A stretch of DNA of 64,000 nt from Erwinia_E haradaeae_A (lineage in GTDB: Bacteria > Pseudomonadota > Gammaproteobacteria > Enterobacterales > Enterobacteriaceae): assembly GCF_900698965.1 (NCBI RefSeq), contig NZ_LR217725.1, positions 682,001-746,000 of the forward strand, written 5' to 3'. The position numbers and the translations under genes are program-made. Shown in pieces: positions 51,051 to 62,534 of this stretch (position 1 is its first letter; every line of letters starts with the position of its first letter). Under the pieces are notes generated by a model. That model had not been told where the DNA came from, did not search any database, and saw only the letters and a list, made by a program, of their open reading frames with translations.

Positions 51051-52317
51051 TACAGCGAGCTTCTTTCTTAGTGAAACAATGAATAAAAATAGGAAAACTG
51101 ATGTACCCAATTATAAATAATCTTTTGTCATATACAGTAAAATCCATTAAAATAATAAAACTATAACGCTATTCTATATTAGAATAGATATTGCCTTATT
51201 GCGTCAATATATAGCTCTAGTATCTAGAGGGTATTGTGTATACCTTAACATGAATCACCTACTCTAAATAAGATAATATATGTGATCAGAGAATCATCTA
51301 TCAAAATTTTACTAAAAATAACTATGTATCTTTTGGTAAAAATTAACTAAAAATTGTTGTTTTCCATATACGATCGTTATCTGTTATGCATTATATGCTA
51401 TAAAAGATATAACCTATAATATAGAGGGTACTGTTCTATGATGTTGTGAATCTACAAAACACATTCTATATTATGCACTAAGATTAATAACCTATTGTGA
51501 TATCTACTGTCATCCAATTTTAACAGATGAGAAAAATGCGCGCCACTACGGTCCAATGAAGTACACATAAAATGTTATGGTACAAAAAGACTCTAGCATA
51601 AACAGAAATCTTATAGCGTAAATTAGGTCTGCTCATAGTAGATATATTTTAGCATATATCACATTACCGTTGAATTTATCATGTATACCTGGAGGTCTAT
51701 TCTTCATATATCATATATGATGATGTCACAAATAACAGAGTGAGTATATTGATCTCAATGCTCTTATATTGTTTAATAATGCAAAAAATTAAAAAAGTAA
51801 ACTCTGCAGTACATAAAGCAGCAAATAGCAGGCGCTCTTTTTCTAAGCAGAAAAAGCATTCAGACAGGTATGTATAGATGGACATTGCATATACATGTTC
51901 AAAAGAATAGATATATGCTCTAACAGAGAGCTAGCGTGTTTGATCTTTAATTCAAGTTATATATACTAATATCTATAATTGTTATGATCCAAACAAAATA
52001 TGCCTGAACTCTTTCCTGATCTGTTAGTTTTTTATTTAAAGACGATAGCCAATTTAATTTAACAATACGCTGCCAACGCTATGCGTTAAATCATAATAAG
52101 ATATTCTATAGTTCACTCCATAATATGAGATTATACGATAATATATTATATAATTACAGACAGCGCACTAAGCCATTACCTATCGTTATATAGTAAAGCC
52201 TGAAAATGCTCTGCTAAACAGATGATCCTTTTGAAGAAATATTAAAAATACCGTCACCTCAGTGCATGAAATACATCATGCTTTATTATAAAATTTCTCT
52301 ATAGCGGGAGGTCAATT
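51051..52317. other. 1.3-kb spacer between divergent pssA and gshA
   Basis: No gene is recognisable. A 62-codon frame at 51697-51885 has no motif. Promoters for both genes should be here but none was convincing. Confidence 0.5.
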
Positions 52318-53886
52318 TTGATCCCGGATGTATCGCAAGCCCTTTCCTGGTTAGAGTCTCATCCTGATTCAATAAGAGGCATAAAACGAGGTATTGAACG
52401 AGAAACTTTACGTGTAAAACCTGATGGGTTACTCGCTACTACTCGACACCCGATGTGTTTTGGATCACCCCTGACTCATCAATGGATTACCACAGATTTT
52501 GCGGAAGCGCTGCTGGAATTAATTACGCCAGTTGATGATGATATTGATCACCTACTAGAATTTTTAGGTGACCTGCATCGTCATGTATCTAGACAGTTAG
52601 GAAAAGAACTTATGTGGCCAATGAGCATGCCATGCAAGATGCATCCAAACCAAAAAATACAACTCGCGCAATATGGATCGTCATATATTGGTCAAATGAA
52701 AACACATTATCGTCAAGGATTAAAAAATCGCTATGGCGCCTCCATGCAAATTATTGCAGGGGTGCATTATAATTTTTCACTACCGTTATCTTTTTGGAAA
52801 TCATGGGCGGGCGTATGTGACGCAGAAAACGGAAAAGAGATAATTTCTGCAGGTTATTTACAAATGATCCGCAACTATTATCGTCTTGGTTGGGTCATAC
52901 CGTATCTTTTTGGTGCATCACCAGCCATTTGTTCTTCTTTTATGCAAGGTCAAGCTAGCGCACTACCATTGGAGTACAGTGAAAACGGAATGTTTTTCTT
53001 ACCCCATGCCACCTCACTACGCCTAAGTAACATGGGTTATCTGAATAGATCTCCAAGCGACTTAGACATTACCTTTAATAATTTTGAAGATTATATCATT
53101 AGTTTAAAAAAAGCGATGCAAACTCCATCAAAAGAATTTGCAGCAATGGGAGTAAAGGATAAAAATGGAAATTGGATTCAATTAAATACTAACATTCTGC
53201 AGATTGAAAATGAACTGTATATACCTATACGGCCTAAGAGGGTTACGCGATGTCGTGAAGCTCAATCTGATGCATTACAACGCAGGGGGATTGAATATGT
53301 AGAAGTCCGTTCATTGGATGTTAACCCATTTTCACCTATTGGTGTTTCATCTGAACAGATACGCTTTTTGGATATGTTTCTGATTTGGTGTGCAATTGCT
53401 GATGCTCCTAAGATAGATAGTATAGGGCTACTCAGTATACGTAAAAACTGGGATGTAATTATTACTGAAGGCCGTAAATATGGACAAACTGTACATATCG
53501 ATTGCCGAACTACTCAGTATCCAGTCTCTAAAGTAGGAAAAAGTCTCTTGTATGATTTAAAGCGCATAGCAAAAATACTAGACAGTCTTAATACAAATCC
53601 TAAATACCAAAAAGTCTGTCAAGATCTACAAAAATTTTTTGAAGACCCTGATTTAACTTATTCTGGTCGTTTGTTACCAATGTTGAAATCTAATGGCGTG
53701 AGCAATACTGGTCTTGCTTTAGCCTGGCAATATAAAGACAAGTTAAGTCATGAGTCGCTAAAAGTACTAGAAAGTCATCATTTTATTAACGAAGCAAGAC
53801 GATCTAGGATCAGCCAAAAAGAGCTTGAAGCTGCTGACGCACAGTCACAGAAATTCGGCGCTACTGATACTATATATCATTGGTAA
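52318..53886 (+). CDS. gshA: Glutamate--cysteine ligase
   Basis: ATP-dependent first step of glutathione synthesis, joining glutamate to cysteine. 522 residues (E. coli 518). N-terminal MIPDVSQALSWLESHP and GIERETLRV, the ATP/metal segment TTDFAEALLELITP, then ASMQIIAGVHYNFSLP and IEYVEVRSLDVNPFSPIG are all conserved. The start codon is TTG at 52318 with a strong GGGAGGT seven bases upstream; E. coli gshA also starts with TTG, so the weak codon has been kept through genome erosion. Cysteine could come from CysK (21657-22604). gshB is not in the window. Confidence 0.97.
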   Translation: MIPDVSQALSWLESHPDSIRGIKRGIERETLRVKPDGLLATTRHPMCFGSPLTHQWITTDFAEALLELITPVDDDIDHLLEFLGDLHRHVSRQLGKELMWPMSMPCKMHPNQKIQLAQYGSSYIGQMKTHYRQGLKNRYGASMQIIAGVHYNFSLPLSFWKSWAGVCDAENGKEIISAGYLQMIRNYYRLGWVIPYLFGASPAICSSFMQGQASALPLEYSENGMFFLPHATSLRLSNMGYLNRSPSDLDITFNNFEDYIISLKKAMQTPSKEFAAMGVKDKNGNWIQLNTNILQIENELYIPIRPKRVTRCREAQSDALQRRGIEYVEVRSLDVNPFSPIGVSSEQIRFLDMFLIWCAIADAPKIDSIGLLSIRKNWDVIITEGRKYGQTVHIDCRTTQYPVSKVGKSLLYDLKRIAKILDSLNTNPKYQKVCQDLQKFFEDPDLTYSGRLLPMLKSNGVSNTGLALAWQYKDKLSHESLKVLESHHFINEARRSRISQKELEAADAQSQKFGATDTIYHW

Positions 53887-54763
53887 TATGTCCACATTAA
53901 TATTTGATTTCGCTATCTATTTAATAGATATTTATCTTAAGACTAATTGCATCCTATCTGTAAATATTACACATAGATGCGGTGCCTTGATAACAAGAGT
54001 TGATTTTCTCTAATACTGATAATTTTTTGCTAAAGCAATAGGAACAACGGGCAGAAAAACCACTATGGTAATAACATGTCGCACTAAAAAACCAAAATTT
54101 ATACTGTTTTCTCTGATTGAAAATTGCGATGTCATATGTTTTTAATATGCATCAATTTAAGCGTAGCTGCCCTTTCCTGTCTGATGGTACTATATAATAG
54201 TACAAATCTAAAAGTTATAAAAACATTCTGTTAGAAGTTATTAATTGCATTTAGATAAATACTTAGGCCAGAAAGCCAGATATCTCTATAATTTAGTGTT
54301 TAGAGATACAAAATAGTACCTTATTTATTAGAGCACCTAATAAGGTTTTAGCTTATAGAAAGGATTGAGATTATAGCATCTATACATATAGTATCAATAG
54401 TGCATTCCTATAGACCTTATGGGTCATGAAAGTCAATCTATCCCCAAGGATGCATTAGGTTAGGAATGGGGATCTAAGCATGTGTCGTATCATCAGTTAG
54501 CTTAAAATACCAAAAAATGTTACAGAATACTTCTAATGTAGTAGAAAAACGATTTTTTAAAAAAGAAAAAGAGGATTGTGGAAACACATTGAAGCATCTG
54601 TTGCGTATTGTGTAATCTAACTGGAATATAGATATACAGTGATTTTTAACTATAAATAATTTTATATATTTTTTATATATTAATGTATTCTAATATGATT
54701 AGTGACGGCATCATTATATTGGTATCTCTCTATACTATATTAGAGATCATAACCTCAATTGGC
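53887..54763. other. Spacer between gshA and the 4.5S RNA gene
   Basis: About 0.9 kb. In E. coli luxS follows gshA; no LuxS motif is readable. Nothing else was seen. Confidence 0.5.
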
Positions 54764-54871
54764 GGGAACCGTGTTAGCTGTATGCAGCACATGTGTTATC
54801 TGTTGCGGCTGCTTCCTTCCGAACCTGACCGAGTTGGCAGATTCACATTGCAGATGACTAACAAGGTTCCC
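54764..54871 (-). ncRNA. ffs: 4.5S RNA, the signal recognition particle RNA
   Basis: RNA partner of Ffh in co-translational targeting of membrane proteins. On the minus strand the conserved domain IV core GGTCAGGTTCGGAAGGAAGC is intact, including the GGAA tetraloop and the asymmetric and symmetric bulges. The terminal stem GGGAACC pairs with GGTTCCC and extends to GTTAG/CTAAC with one mismatch, fixing the ends at about 54871 and 54764 (about 108 nt, E. coli 114). It is one of few islands of strong conservation in this part of the window. Confidence 0.93.
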
Positions 54872-55205
54872 ATAGTAGATTACTAATTTTATGATACATG
54901 ATATTATCCATTATTCCTGTGTATAATACAAGTATTATATTAGCACATAATGCATCATTGGTAATGATCATATCATTATTTAATTCTCTCATGAGATCTA
55001 TAAGTACATTAAATCGCTTAATAAATATATACATAGCTATATTATATAGAGTATATACACTAAGATCATCAGTACATTTAGTCTTCAGGTATAAATTGTC
55101 AAGTGATTTCTAACCATCAAAAAAAGCAGAAAACACATTGACCTGCTCAAGGGGATATTACTATAGCATTATGCATGCCTTGTTTTCGTATATTAATCAC
55201 ACCTA

Positions 55206-55277
55206 AGATCAATGCTAAGCGCGGGAGAGCATACCATAATTCATTATGGTATGCTCTCCCGCGCTTAGCATTGATCT
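55206..55277. repeat. Perfect 35-bp inverted repeat, 2-base loop
   Basis: Arms 55206-55240 and 55243-55277 are exact reverse complements around TC. The core (CTAAGCGCGGGAGAGC) is far richer in G and C than the flanks. It is the longest hairpin in the window. On the minus strand a tRNA-like remnant lies just upstream of it, so it may be a former terminator. Confidence 0.95.
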
Positions 55278-55466
55278 AGAATACAATTCTATTAGGCTTA
55301 CTTTGTGTATGCAGACCCAACCTTTATGTTCAGTGCTCTATGACTGAGCTAGTAATAAATAAAAATTTTAAGCTTCAAGATCCAAAACTGCATAATGCAA
55401 TCAATGATTGAGCTCTGGGAAAGAGAAGATCATTATACTTAATCTTGCTAGTATTGTTTAGTCAAA

Positions 55467-55601
55467 TCAAGGCAATGCTTCTAATAATCTTGGTTGACAT
55501 GCAAATCGTAGTCGGCACACAGCAATAGCGCTCTCTCGAGGTCCCAGTTGATTAGTTAATAGAATATTACGTAATAGTTCTTTTTCAAACGTATTACATG
55601 T
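55467..55601 (-). pseudogene. Possible eroded coding segment, family unknown
   Basis: A 44-codon open stretch on the minus strand ending in TGA at 55467 has a protein-like composition (LLTNQLGPRESAIAVCRLRF) and is GC-richer than its surroundings. I do not recognise the family and there is no start codon. It may be the tail of a lost gene or chance. Confidence 0.25.
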
Positions 55602-58453
55602 TTAGAGATCGATAGTGTAAGATTTATCTTAATAGAATCTGCTATCATATAAGGATAATAACATCATGCGATAAGATGCCTAGAGTGTGATTTATTATGT
55701 AACATTTAACTTATTAGTAATCATACAAAATTAAAGTAGATGCGAATATGCTTATACAATAAGAAAATCATACTATGTATAAAAATTTATAGTATTACTA
55801 TTAGTAGATATACATATAAGTTAAGCACTCATAGAGTGTAATAATACTAATTATATTTGCTGCATACTATAACACAATTTTAATAAGGGATCACTCTGCC
55901 AGGGAGCATTACGTGACTCTATTTCATATAAGATATAATTAACCTTTAAAATTTCTAGCAAATTCCAGAAAAATAACATTTTAAATCAAAAAGAGGGATT
56001 TTGAAATCAGGCCCACAAATAGGTTTTCCAAAAAGAAATAACTAGCACGACAGGTAATGCTAATATAGTATATTTACACTAGTATCAAATTAATTGTATT
56101 GATAATTGTATTGATAGTATATTGTAATACATCTTTGTCTCTACTAGAGCTCTATTCATTATGTGATATATACAATATATTTTTCTGATGCTATGTATTG
56201 GATAATGATGAGTAATCCATGTTGCGGGGTTGAATTGAAGTAAAGATAAAATATAACCCTGATTTATCACGAAGCTATAAGTATAAAATTAACAACTCCA
56301 ATAAAGATTAATTCCGTCTCCCACGCAAATACATCACACCGCACAGTATGATAACAATTATTATTCCTACTCCGATTATCTTTTTCCTAAACTTTAATTA
56401 TGATCATCCATCATATCTAATATTTTAAATGTTCAGCCTTGATCTTGCTTTATTGTATATAATATATTTTTTATATTATATAAGAATTTTTGAATTTTTC
56501 TATGCGATATCACTAATTGTAATTAATGTTCGGCTATTATTAGTCTTATAAAGCTCCATGATTTAAAATAACATTTTTAAGATAAATTTTTACCACCTAT
56601 GCATTATAAGAAAATATTTACGATAAAAGATTTGATTAAAATTTTCAGTTAATTTTGTCTAAAATAGATGAATTTTTATTTACATCAGTAGCTTGCACTA
56701 AATCTCTATTTCTGCTTGATCAGTGAAAGCTGTTGTAATTCGTTCACACAAAATATATAATCTTCTGATTAGAATCTACAATGTCTTCTAATCCATTATA
56801 TTGATCTGGACACATCTAATGATTTATTTATTGTTGAAGTTATAAAAAATCTAAACACAAACCCCAGAATCTCTATATATTAACGACTAGTGTATACGCA
56901 TAGCACGATACAATGCTCTATCATCACAAATATTACCTAAAGATTACCTAAAGTTATTCGAGCCTTAATGGTACTACATTGTTATCTTCGATAATCTCTA
57001 AAATATCAATAACTGTACTCCGATCAATGCTAATTATTTGGCATTTTTAGATTATATTGGACATGCTGTCCCTGTGTATCGCAAACAGAGATAAGAGCCA
57101 TTTAAAGCTATAAGATCGTAGAGCCCTAGCATTCTCCATAATTTTTAGATCATATTTGTTGTAAAATTATCCTATTATTATTTTTTTAGTAAGTAATCCT
57201 ATCAGGATTTCACTTTACGTTAAGTGCAAGCTAATAAAATACAAACATGCAAGACGCATACTCCAAAATTATCCAACTGAATAAAGAATCTGCAAAATAC
57301 TAAAACTAATAAGTGGCAATATAAAGCTTTCTGCGTCCTGTAAAGTAATGCAAGGTTATTACTTGATCATCGTAAACTCCAATAATCATAGGAAGAAAAA
57401 TATTCCAACAATAACGGAAAGCATAATAAGACATTTTAAAACCTATCCTTGATCTCAAGGTTATTACGTAAGTTTTAGAAAAAATTGATATAATGCTTGC
57501 ATATCATGATATTTGATCTAACACTAAAAGTCAGTATGCTACTGTTAAAAAATAAGTGGAAAATCCTTTTGAAGTGATACTACGTGCCTTTATAACCTCA
57601 GGCTTCAGCTGTATCATACTATGCCCATAAAGTTTTTAATCTATTATTGTCTGACATACAGCATAGAAGCTGTAACGAAAGATATAGAATTAATACCGCT
57701 ATCAATATTTATATACATAGCGCAATGCGCTAAACTTATATCAAATGATAATCTATAGTTACCACTATACTAAAAATAGCCTAAACAGGTCTCATTTAGG
57801 TCTTAGAGGTATGCTCTATATATAAGTGTCCGTTCTATAAATTATTGATAGATTTTGTCTTATAGCGCTATATGCTGTAGTAAAAATATATTTTTATGCT
57901 GTGGAAGCTAAAAGAATCTTTCTCACGCACAAACTCTAGAAATTCTGATAACTGTATACCATAGATATTTTGAATATTAGTTGCTTCTAGTTAGAAGATA
58001 TTCTTCTAATTTCTATCACTATCATGCAATATCTGTACATGAAAACATCGATCGCTGTTGGCTCTGGCACTAACTCTTTCAGCTGCGTATTAATACAGAT
58101 TACCACTACTATGAAGATAGTACGATGTGATCGTTAATTACGGTAAAGCTAATAGAGCAGTATACATTCACAATGTATAAAAATTATTACTACTTGTATA
58201 CCTTTCTATCAGAACTCTCGCTATGCATATAGTAACTCTACAATAGTTCTTATGCTCTGTATGATGACACATATCACATCTCGATAGATATAAATCTTAT
58301 ACTAAAAACGCTTGGATACATATAAACTATTAGATGGCACAATTTAAGAAACTCAAACTAGTATTTTATTGGATAGTATAATGACCCTGCTAGGGACTTC
58401 CTTCTTACAGGTTCCTGTTTTTATAACAAACTCAAAATGAATCTGTAAACAGG

Positions 58454-59926
58454 ATGATTAATTTGATTGCAACTTTTTATACCACCATGAGCTGGTTACT
58501 AGTTTTCGGTTATTGGTTTTTAATAGCTGGAATTACTTGTCGCATTTTAATTAAACGCCGATCAGTACCCTCTGCAATGACCTGGTTACTAATTATTTAT
58601 GTTTTACCTCTTCTAGGAATTATTGCCTACCTCACTCTAGGAGAATTACATTTAGGTAAATGCCGTGCTCAACGAGCGCGTAGAGTGTGGCCTTGTATGG
58701 CTATCTGGTTCAAAAACTTACAATCTATCCAAAACCCTTACCCTACACAGAACAGTGAGATTGCTCAACCACTATTTCATCTTTGTGCAAATCGACAGGG
58801 AATTTCCGGAATCAAAGGAAACCAATTGGAGCTTCTGACTAGCAGTTATCATACATTACGCGCATTGATTCGGGATGTAGAAAAAGCATCCCATAACATT
58901 GAAATGGTTTTTTATATCTGGAAACCTGGTGGACAAGCTGATGAACTTGCAGAAGCACTAATCTCCTCTGCACGACGCGGGGTGTACTGCCGTCTTTTAC
59001 TTGATTCTGCTGGTAGTGTAGAATTTTTTCGAACAGTTTGGCCAAATCGAATGCGTAATGCTGGAATAGATGTAGTAGAAGCATTACCAGTTAGCCTACT
59101 CCGAATTTTTTTTAGACGTATGGATTTACGGCAGCATAGAAAAATGGTTCTGATTGATAATCATATCGCTTATACTGGTAGTATGAATCTAGTGGACCCG
59201 CGCTTTTTTAAACAAAACACAAAAATTGGTCAATGGATAGATTTAATGGCACGTATGGAAGGTCCGATCGCAACTACCATGGGAGCTATTTATTCGAGTG
59301 ATTGGGAAATTGAAACTGGGCAGCGCATTTTACCAGTAAAACCAGATAAGAAGGTTATGTTTCTTGAAAAAAAGAATGACCGTACTATTTTAGTGATTGC
59401 ATCAGGCCCAGGCTTTCCAGAAAATATTATTCATCAAGCGATATTAACTGTGGTTTTTTCAGCACGCAAAAAATTAATAATTACCACTCCCTACCTGATT
59501 CCAAGCGATGATCTATTACACGCTATCTGTATCGCTTCTTATCGTGGTGTAGATGTTAGTATTGTTATTCCACGTCATAATGATTCATTACTAGTCCGTT
59601 GGGCTAGTAGAGCATTTTTTAGCGAATTACTTGAAGCTGGAGTAAAAATCTATCAATTTGAAGGTGGACTTTTGCACAGCAAAAGCATTCTTGTTGATGA
59701 GCAGCTTAGTCTCATTGGCACGGTCAATCTTGATATGCGAAGTTTATGGCTTAACTTTGAAATCAGCTTGGTCATTGATAATCATCAATTTGGAAGTGAT
59801 CTGGCGCGTGTTCAAGAGAATTATATTGCTAAATCGCGCTTAATAGATATGAACTGTTGGGTTCAGCGCTCCTATTGGAAACGTATTTTAGAGCGATTAT
59901 TCTACTTCTTTAGTCCGCTACTATAA
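58454..59926 (+). CDS. clsA: Cardiolipin synthase A
   Basis: Inner-membrane phospholipase-D-family enzyme that joins two phosphatidylglycerols into cardiolipin. Two N-terminal membrane helices (about 12-32 and 42-62), then two catalytic HKD motifs: HRKMVLIDNHIAYTGSMN and HSKSILVDEQLSLIGTVN. 490 residues from the ATG at 58454; a TTG at 58463 with AGGA at better spacing would give 487 and fits the E. coli start (486 residues) more closely, so the true start may be that codon. The C-terminus LFYFFSPLL is identical to E. coli. A 16-bp tandem repeat covers the stop codon and a hairpin follows. Confidence 0.97.
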   Translation: MINLIATFYTTMSWLLVFGYWFLIAGITCRILIKRRSVPSAMTWLLIIYVLPLLGIIAYLTLGELHLGKCRAQRARRVWPCMAIWFKNLQSIQNPYPTQNSEIAQPLFHLCANRQGISGIKGNQLELLTSSYHTLRALIRDVEKASHNIEMVFYIWKPGGQADELAEALISSARRGVYCRLLLDSAGSVEFFRTVWPNRMRNAGIDVVEALPVSLLRIFFRRMDLRQHRKMVLIDNHIAYTGSMNLVDPRFFKQNTKIGQWIDLMARMEGPIATTMGAIYSSDWEIETGQRILPVKPDKKVMFLEKKNDRTILVIASGPGFPENIIHQAILTVVFSARKKLIITTPYLIPSDDLLHAICIASYRGVDVSIVIPRHNDSLLVRWASRAFFSELLEAGVKIYQFEGGLLHSKSILVDEQLSLIGTVNLDMRSLWLNFEISLVIDNHQFGSDLARVQENYIAKSRLIDMNCWVQRSYWKRILERLFYFFSPLL

Positions 59927-59947
59927 ATGGACGCTACTATAAATGGA
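59916..59947. repeat. Exact tandem repeat, 16 bp x 2, spanning the clsA stop
   Basis: Unit cgctactataaatgga at 59916-59931 and 59932-59947. The first copy contains the clsA stop codon, so the second lies in the 3' untranslated part. Confidence 0.93.
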
Positions 59948-60917
59948 TAATTATAGTAGCATAAAATGCTATCGTTATCAGGGGTTATAAAGCAATCCTC
60001 TGTTAGTATTACTAATACCGATAAAGGAATATATTGTAGATGCGGCCGCTATCTACTGATCGTTTAGTATGGCTGTTACTCACTGATAGCGTTACCTCTT
60101 ACGATTAGGCAGTAAGATATTTTGGCTTTTCTAAGTGCAGTAGATTGTTGCAAAAACTAAATTTACTAATACAAATCAATAAATAGTATAATTTTAAGAT
60201 AAATCGTATAATTTTAGAAAAATTCAGCATCAAAAATGCTACTTTATATATTATGAATGGTAATAAGTGGTTATTACCATGACTAGTATATCAAAGCTCT
60301 AAACTAAATCAGTATCTATAGCTAATATGTCATGTATTCACATTATCATATACTTATTGTTAGAATTTTTTACCTTAATAAGAGTTATCTGCATAACTAC
60401 TTGACTCTAATACACAATTATAATTAACAAGACCTATGTGTAAATATGTAAATTTTTTAAGAATATTATGTTTTCAAGAATTCGCATCAGTTAAAAAATA
60501 CTTATGAGAACTAATCTTGTATAGGTTTTGGGATATGCAATATGCATGTATCATTGGTTATCAGTTTATCCTTAACTACCTTTACTAATATAATGACTGA
60601 ATAATACATTTAGCAAGATGCTCAAAAATAGAGGTCCATGTGATGATCAATCACTATAAAAAACCATCTGATTCTACACTGCATATTAGAAATATATAGA
60701 TAATTTCTGTAGTTTTGACCTTATCAAATTTTTTCTCTAGTGTATATATTCAAAATATATCAAAATATCGATGTTTTATATTATAAATATCAGTGTATTA
60801 TGTATAAGGTAATTGCAATCTTCATGTAATGATTACATCATATGTTACTAAATGAATTAAATACCTAATTGTACCTAAAAGCTCTAACCTAATAATTAAT
60901 AGATACAGCACATTTAC
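59927..60917. other. 1-kb spacer between convergent clsA and ssb
   Basis: Apart from the clsA hairpin, a GCGGCCGC (NotI) site at about 60043-60050 with flanking GTAGAT/ATCTAC arms is the only GC-rich spot. No gene was seen. Confidence 0.5.
59933..59960 (+). terminator. Hairpin just after clsA
   Basis: 10-bp perfect stem GCTACTATAA with its complement (59933-59942, 59951-59960) starting six bases after the stop. No T-run follows, so it may protect the 3' end rather than terminate. Confidence 0.4.
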
Positions 60918-61394
60918 TTAAAAAGGAATATCATCTTCAAAATCCACTATTGATTCAGTATTAGGTAAGCTATTCTCTAGCTGAGCAGGCTTTTGTGGAG
61001 AACGAGATAGTTGCGCTTCTTTACTTGATGAATGATTTCCCTGTATACGCCCACCAAGCATCTGCATAGTACCACCTACATTCACTACTACTTCTGTAGT
61101 ATACCTCTCGATTCCAGATTGATCAGTCCATTTGCGTGTCTGAAGAGATCCTTCAATATATATTTGGGAGCCTTTACGCAAGTATTCACAGGCTACTTCA
61201 GCAAGTTTTCCAAACAGAACCACGCGGTGCCATTCAGTTTTTTCTTTTGTTTCTCCAGTCTGCTTGTCACGCCAACTTTCAGACGTAGCCAAAGCTATGT
61301 TAGTAACAGCACTACCATTAGGTATATATCGTATTTCCGGATCCCGACCCAAATTGCCAACTAAAATTACTTTATTCACACCTCTGCTAGCCAT
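60918..61394 (-). CDS. ssb: Single-stranded DNA-binding protein
   Basis: Coats single-stranded DNA and recruits replication and repair partners. 158 residues (E. coli 178). OB fold in the first 110 residues (MASRGVNKVILVGNLGRDPE, WHRVVLFGKLAEVACEYLRKG, YIEGSLQTRKW). The disordered linker is shorter than in E. coli, and the partner-binding acidic tip DFEDDIPF is intact. A strong GGAGG ribosome binding site precedes ATG 61394. In E. coli uvrA diverges upstream; the 1.1 kb upstream here is empty. Confidence 0.97.
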   Translation of the reverse strand: MASRGVNKVILVGNLGRDPEIRYIPNGSAVTNIALATSESWRDKQTGETKEKTEWHRVVLFGKLAEVACEYLRKGSQIYIEGSLQTRKWTDQSGIERYTTEVVVNVGGTMQMLGGRIQGNHSSSKEAQLSRSPQKPAQLENSLPNTESIVDFEDDIPF

Positions 61395-62534
61395 ACTATC
61401 GCCTCCAAGAACTAATAATCCTGATAACTAATCTGGTTATTGCGCATAACCTTGAAATGTTTTAACCTATATTCCATACTACTGCACTAATAACACCAAC
61501 CAAAGCTTTATCATTAGTACACACATTGTGTATACTACGTATATTACTACATATTCTATATCAGATCTAATTCCTAGATGCAGTACGCAGTCGTCGTATA
61601 CAGTAAGAAAGGATAATTTATTACTGTATACAGATTATATATCTTAAAACCTACAGAATACCAACACTGATCGGTTCTATACTCAACTAATTCAACCTGG
61701 CCATAAGAAGTGATAGACTTTGTTCCTTAGGAACTAAATAAATAGTAAATTTCGTTCATGCATTAATTAACTCGATATTTCTATTTAGTCAGAAATATTT
61801 ATTACTATATCGCTCTTACACTACAATGCTTAAAATACAACTTTGAAGCTATTAATTTTTCAATAACTGAATGTGTGTAGAAAAATTATTTTTAATATAT
61901 TAACCACTAGAGAATTAATAAATTCAATAAATGATAGTAGAATCTTCTGTAAATATTTTTACATCTGTGATGTATCATATATTGATATGTCAATGCGAGC
62001 TGAATTTCTTATAAAAATCTGTTGAATAACATAATTTCGAATAAGATGTATTACTGATAGTATATATAAAATACTTTCAGCTCAAGAAAAGATTTTTCAG
62101 AAACATCGGATGCTCTACCTCTAGAGCTAGAATACTAGATCACCTATGTCAAACTGAATAATTTAGCTTCACATTCTAAATCAATACCTCACAACATTCT
62201 AAATCAATAGGTGTATGTATAGATCGGTCTTTATAATATCTTTGTAATAAATGCTACAGGTATTTGTAAGAGAGCACTTGATAGAATTAACAGTTACAAT
62301 GTGTAGCGACCGCGGGCTGACCACAGAGTCATTATCGCTGGATCCAGAAATCCCATAAGCTAACTTTTCAGGAAAATTTGAAAATTTGTAGTATTGTATA
62401 TATCTAACATTAGATATTATTATAATTTGACGATCAAAACTACGTAATGCACCCAGGGGCCAGTCACTATACTAGTAATATGTGAGAATTGCTGAGATAG
62501 TACTCTTCTTACACTATCTAATTTTTATCTAATT
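61395..62534. other. 1.1-kb spacer between typA and ssb
   Basis: uvrA, the divergent neighbour of ssb in E. coli, is not readable. A patch near 62300-62360 is GC-richer (gaccgcgggctgacc) and open for about 20 codons on the minus strand, perhaps a gene remnant. A 15-bp sequence is repeated with an 8-bp gap near 62172-62209. Confidence 0.5.

Larger units (their letters stand above)
54872..58453. other. 3.6-kb gene desert between ffs and clsA
   Basis: Contains the 35-bp perfect inverted repeat (55206-55277), a tRNA-like remnant (about 55300-55360) and an eroded coding-like segment (55467-55601). The rest is AT-rich and unreadable. Confidence 0.55.

Noticed and set aside
54683..54886. 67-codon plus-strand frame
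   Set aside because: It is the antisense of the 4.5S RNA gene.
60043..60050. NotI site with flanking short inverted arms
   Set aside because: Rare in AT-rich DNA, but one 8-bp site can occur by chance and the stem has a bulge.
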